Shown: positions 62,005 through 64,000 of the stretch, one piece after another
How positions within the stretch are numbered: the first letter of the stretch is position 1
Layout: every line of letters begins with the position of its first letter
Assembly (NCBI GenBank): GCA_963849955.1
Contig: CAWKJU010000001.1
Span: forward strand, 124,001-188,000
Direction of reading: 5' to 3'
DNA length: 64,000 bases
Source: CAWFGW01 sp963849955
GTDB lineage: Bacteria; Bacteroidota; Bacteroidia; Cytophagales; JAAEPT01
Position numbers and translations under genes: made by a program
Notes under the pieces: generated by a model
Database searches by the model: none
What the model was told of the DNA's origin: nothing
The model's input: the letters and a program-made list of their open reading frames with translations, nothing else

Positions 62005-64000
62005 TTCTTGTAGTTCGTTTTTCTTGTAGTTCGGTATTTTCGGGGTTATCCTCCTCAGAAGATGCTTCAGTCAAATCTTCTTCGTTGTAAGAATCAATTA
62101 AAACAGGAACTCCCACTTTGCGTTTTCCAGAGTCAAAGGTGATTAATAATGCTGGCAATAAAACCAAATTAGTAATCATGGCAATTAACAGCGTTGTTGA
62201 AGTTAAAATTCCCAACATCACAGTTCCTCCAAAGTTTGAAAAAGCAAAAATAATGAAACCTGAGAATAACACGATAGAGGTATAGAACATGCTAGCCCCC
62301 GTTTCCTTAATGGTTTTTTGAACTGATATTTTTACCTGAAAGTTATTGGCAAATAGCTCTTGTCTGTATTTTGCTAAAAAATGAATGGCATCATCCACTG
62401 ATATACCAAAGGCTATACTAAAAATAAGGGCTGTACTCGGTTTTAATGGAATACCCATATAACCCATTAAAGCACCAGTGACGGCTAGTGGAACTAAGTT
62501 GGTGATAATTGAAAGTACCACCATTCGTACATTTCTAAACAAAAGCCCCATAATGATCGCGATTAGTACAATAGCCATCACTAAACTTTGTCTGAGATTT
62601 TTAATTAGGTATTTATTCCCTTTAATAAATAGGAGCGTTGTCCCTGTGATTTCGTAATCAATACCCGTTTTAATTTTTGCATCGGCTGTTTTAAAAATGC
62701 GATCAGCTTCGGGAATAATGACCTGATGGATTAATGTATCCATTGATTTAGAACCAATGTCAGCTACTTTAATCGAAATTCGCACTTGACCAGTGGTGTC
62801 GACTAATGACTTGAGTAAGTTGTCCGAGTCTTTGCGTTCGCTTCGCTTGAGATAACTTAATATTCTGCCTTTATCTTGATTGGTAGGAATTGCGTAAAAA
62901 TCGGGCAGCCCAGCCCAATAAGCTTGTCGTGCACCTTTAATGAAGTTTAAGATGGATACTGAAGCCGATAGCTCTGGTTGTTCAGCAAGGAAATTTTGAA
63001 ACTCATCTAGTTTTTCAAGAAAACGGGTGTTTTTCAAAATGGTAGGATCATGGGCATCGATGACAATTTCCAACGGCATGGCTCCACCAAAGTTTTCTTC
63101 AAAAAAAGCTAAATCATGTCTTACTCGGCTGTCTTTCGGTAAGTCTTCCACCATATAAGAAACAGAATATACTTTCCATGACCCCCAAAGTGATACTAAT
63201 ACGATGATTCCTGTTATGATAAACACTTGCTTTCTTTTTTGCATGACCACATAATCCAGCCAACTTAAGAAGCTCTTCATGAGCTTAAAGTTGAGGTGCT
63301 TGGTGTGCTTTAATTTTGGGTCAGGTAAAAAAGAAAAAACAGTAGGAATTAAAATGATACTGATAATGAATGTTCCTAAAACATTGATACCAGCAACTAA
63401 GCCAAACTCCCGCAAGATAGTGATGTCAGCGGATACAACTACTAAAAAACCAACTGCAGTAGTGAAGTTAGTGATTAAGGTTACAATTCCGATTTTGCGA
63501 ATCACAATACTTAGTGCTTTGATTTTGTTGTTGTGCTTCACAAATTCTTGATGATATTTATTAAGCAAATACACGCAGTTAGGAATTCCGATAACTACAA
63601 TAATTGGCGGTATTAAACCAGTTAATAAAGAAACATCATAACCCAATAAAGCCATAGAACCCATTGTGCTTATTACAGCAACTCCAATAACGAGGACTGA
63701 GAAAATAACTGCAGAGAACGATCTGAAAAAGGCAAAAAGAATGATTGCAGTTATTCCTAAGGACATCATCAAGAACATTTTTAACTCCGAGTTTACTTCG
63801 CGAGTCATAGTTGTTCTGACATAAGGTAACCCCGCATAATGGGCTTGAATTCCTGTTTTTTCTGAAAAGTCGTCTACATAAGCTTCCACCTCACTTACTA
63901 AAGAAATTCTTCTTTTCGAATCATTATAACTTTGATCTAATGTTACTAAAACAGTAGTTGCACCATTGTCTGGGTTATAGAGGTGTCCTTGATAAAATTT
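61994..64000 (-). CDS. RND/MMPL-superfamily transporter, 5' end outside window
   Basis: The frame is open to the right edge (64000), with KFYQGHLYNPDNGATTVL encoded just inside it, so the true start is outside; the GTG at 63889 is internal. Visible are several clusters of transmembrane helices and two RND permease-like repeats. The first has VVIGIPNCVYLLNKYH and the second AFGISVDDAIHFLAKYRQE, the MMPL-type Asp motif (about 480 from the internal GTG). An acidic C-terminal tail follows. It probably moves lipids or hydrophobic substrates across the inner membrane. Confidence 0.88.
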   Translation of the reverse strand, partial: KFYQGHLYNPDNGATTVLVTLDQSYNDSKRRISLVSEVEAYVDDFSEKTGIQAHYAGLPYVRTTMTREVNSELKMFLMMSLGITAIILFAFFRSFSAVIFSVLVIGVAVISTMGSMALLGYDVSLLTGLIPPIIVVIGIPNCVYLLNKYHQEFVKHNNKIKALSIVIRKIGIVTLITNFTTAVGFLVVVSADITILREFGLVAGINVLGTFIISIILIPTVFSFLPDPKLKHTKHLNFKLMKSFLSWLDYVVMQKRKQVFIITGIIVLVSLWGSWKVYSVSYMVEDLPKDSRVRHDLAFFEENFGGAMPLEIVIDAHDPTILKNTRFLEKLDEFQNFLAEQPELSASVSILNFIKGARQAYWAGLPDFYAIPTNQDKGRILSYLKRSERKDSDNLLKSLVDTTGQVRISIKVADIGSKSMDTLIHQVIIPEADRIFKTADAKIKTGIDYEITGTTLLFIKGNKYLIKNLRQSLVMAIVLIAIIMGLLFRNVRMVVLSIITNLVPLAVTGALMGYMGIPLKPSTALIFSIAFGISVDDAIHFLAKYRQELFANNFQVKISVQKTIKETGASMFYTSIVLFSGFIIFAFSNFGGTVMLGILTSTTLLIAMITNLVLLPALLITFDSGKRKVGVPVLIDSYNEEDLTEASSEEDNPENTELQEKRTTRSEV

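Overview
The window is about 64 kb of AT-rich chromosome from a free-living member of the Bacteroidota. Three things point there: several secreted proteins end in type IX secretion (T9SS) sorting domains of type A or type B, three PorP/SprF- or OmpA-type partners sit beside the type B substrates, and promoters match the Bacteroidota -7 box TAnnTTTG (best case upstream of tRNA-Gly). Shine-Dalgarno sites are not evident. The genus cannot be fixed from this sequence. No prophage, CRISPR array, rRNA or complete insertion sequence was seen.

Layout. 1-8 kb: a lipoprotein plus a T9SS-exported peptidoglycan-recognition amidase, a T9SS glycosidase-like protein, an S37-type peptidase, a hypothetical gene and an MtfA-like protease. 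8.0-8.4 kb: a tRNA-Gly/tRNA-Leu transcription unit with promoter and terminators. 8.4-11.6 kb: nitronate monooxygenase, a small-molecule kinase and a CysQ-like phosphatase. 11.6-17.7 kb: a T9SS type B unit (SBBP-repeat/PKD protein, PorP/SprF, OmpA-PD40). 17.9-23.2 kb: a redox/ergothioneine cluster (cNMP-binding/thioredoxin-reductase-like fusion, flavodoxin-like protein, EgtB, EgtD, an Asp/Glu-racemase-like protein). 23.4-28.3 kb: a small T9SS protein, an OmpA lipoprotein, a GH5 glycosidase with an inserted module and a bestrophin. 28.6-35.8 kb: small accessory genes (DUF2914, Crp-like regulator plus SDR, SanA/YdcF, SRPBCC, NlpC/P60), then prfC and another secreted protein. 36-44 kb: glyS, then a second type B adhesin plus PorP/SprF unit whose signal peptide lies in a different frame. 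44-56 kb: SdiA-regulated-type and PhoX-type beta-propellers, an acetyltransferase-like protein, lysS, a coupled membrane-protein pair, glutaminase, thiH and a MoeB/ThiF-rhodanese protein. 56-64 kb: a membrane EEP phosphatase, a DMT-type protein, lspA, ileS and an RND/MMPL transporter that runs off the window end.

How the genes work together. The clearest theme is cell-surface biology: five type A and two type B T9SS cargo proteins, with two separate type B/PorP units. The second theme is thiol redox: the ergothioneine genes share a strand and close spacing with an unusual cNMP-sensing flavoprotein that lacks the thioredoxin-reductase CxxC. The racemase-like gene that ends this cluster has lost one of the two catalytic cysteines of its family. 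I regard this five-gene group as the best candidate for an undescribed system.

Non-coding structure also stands out. There is a ~130 bp repeat present twice in opposite orientation, a twin-hairpin REP-like element present twice (one copy supplies the end of lspA), an orphan promoter/terminator pair that may be a small RNA, and perfect inverted repeats in front of two genes.
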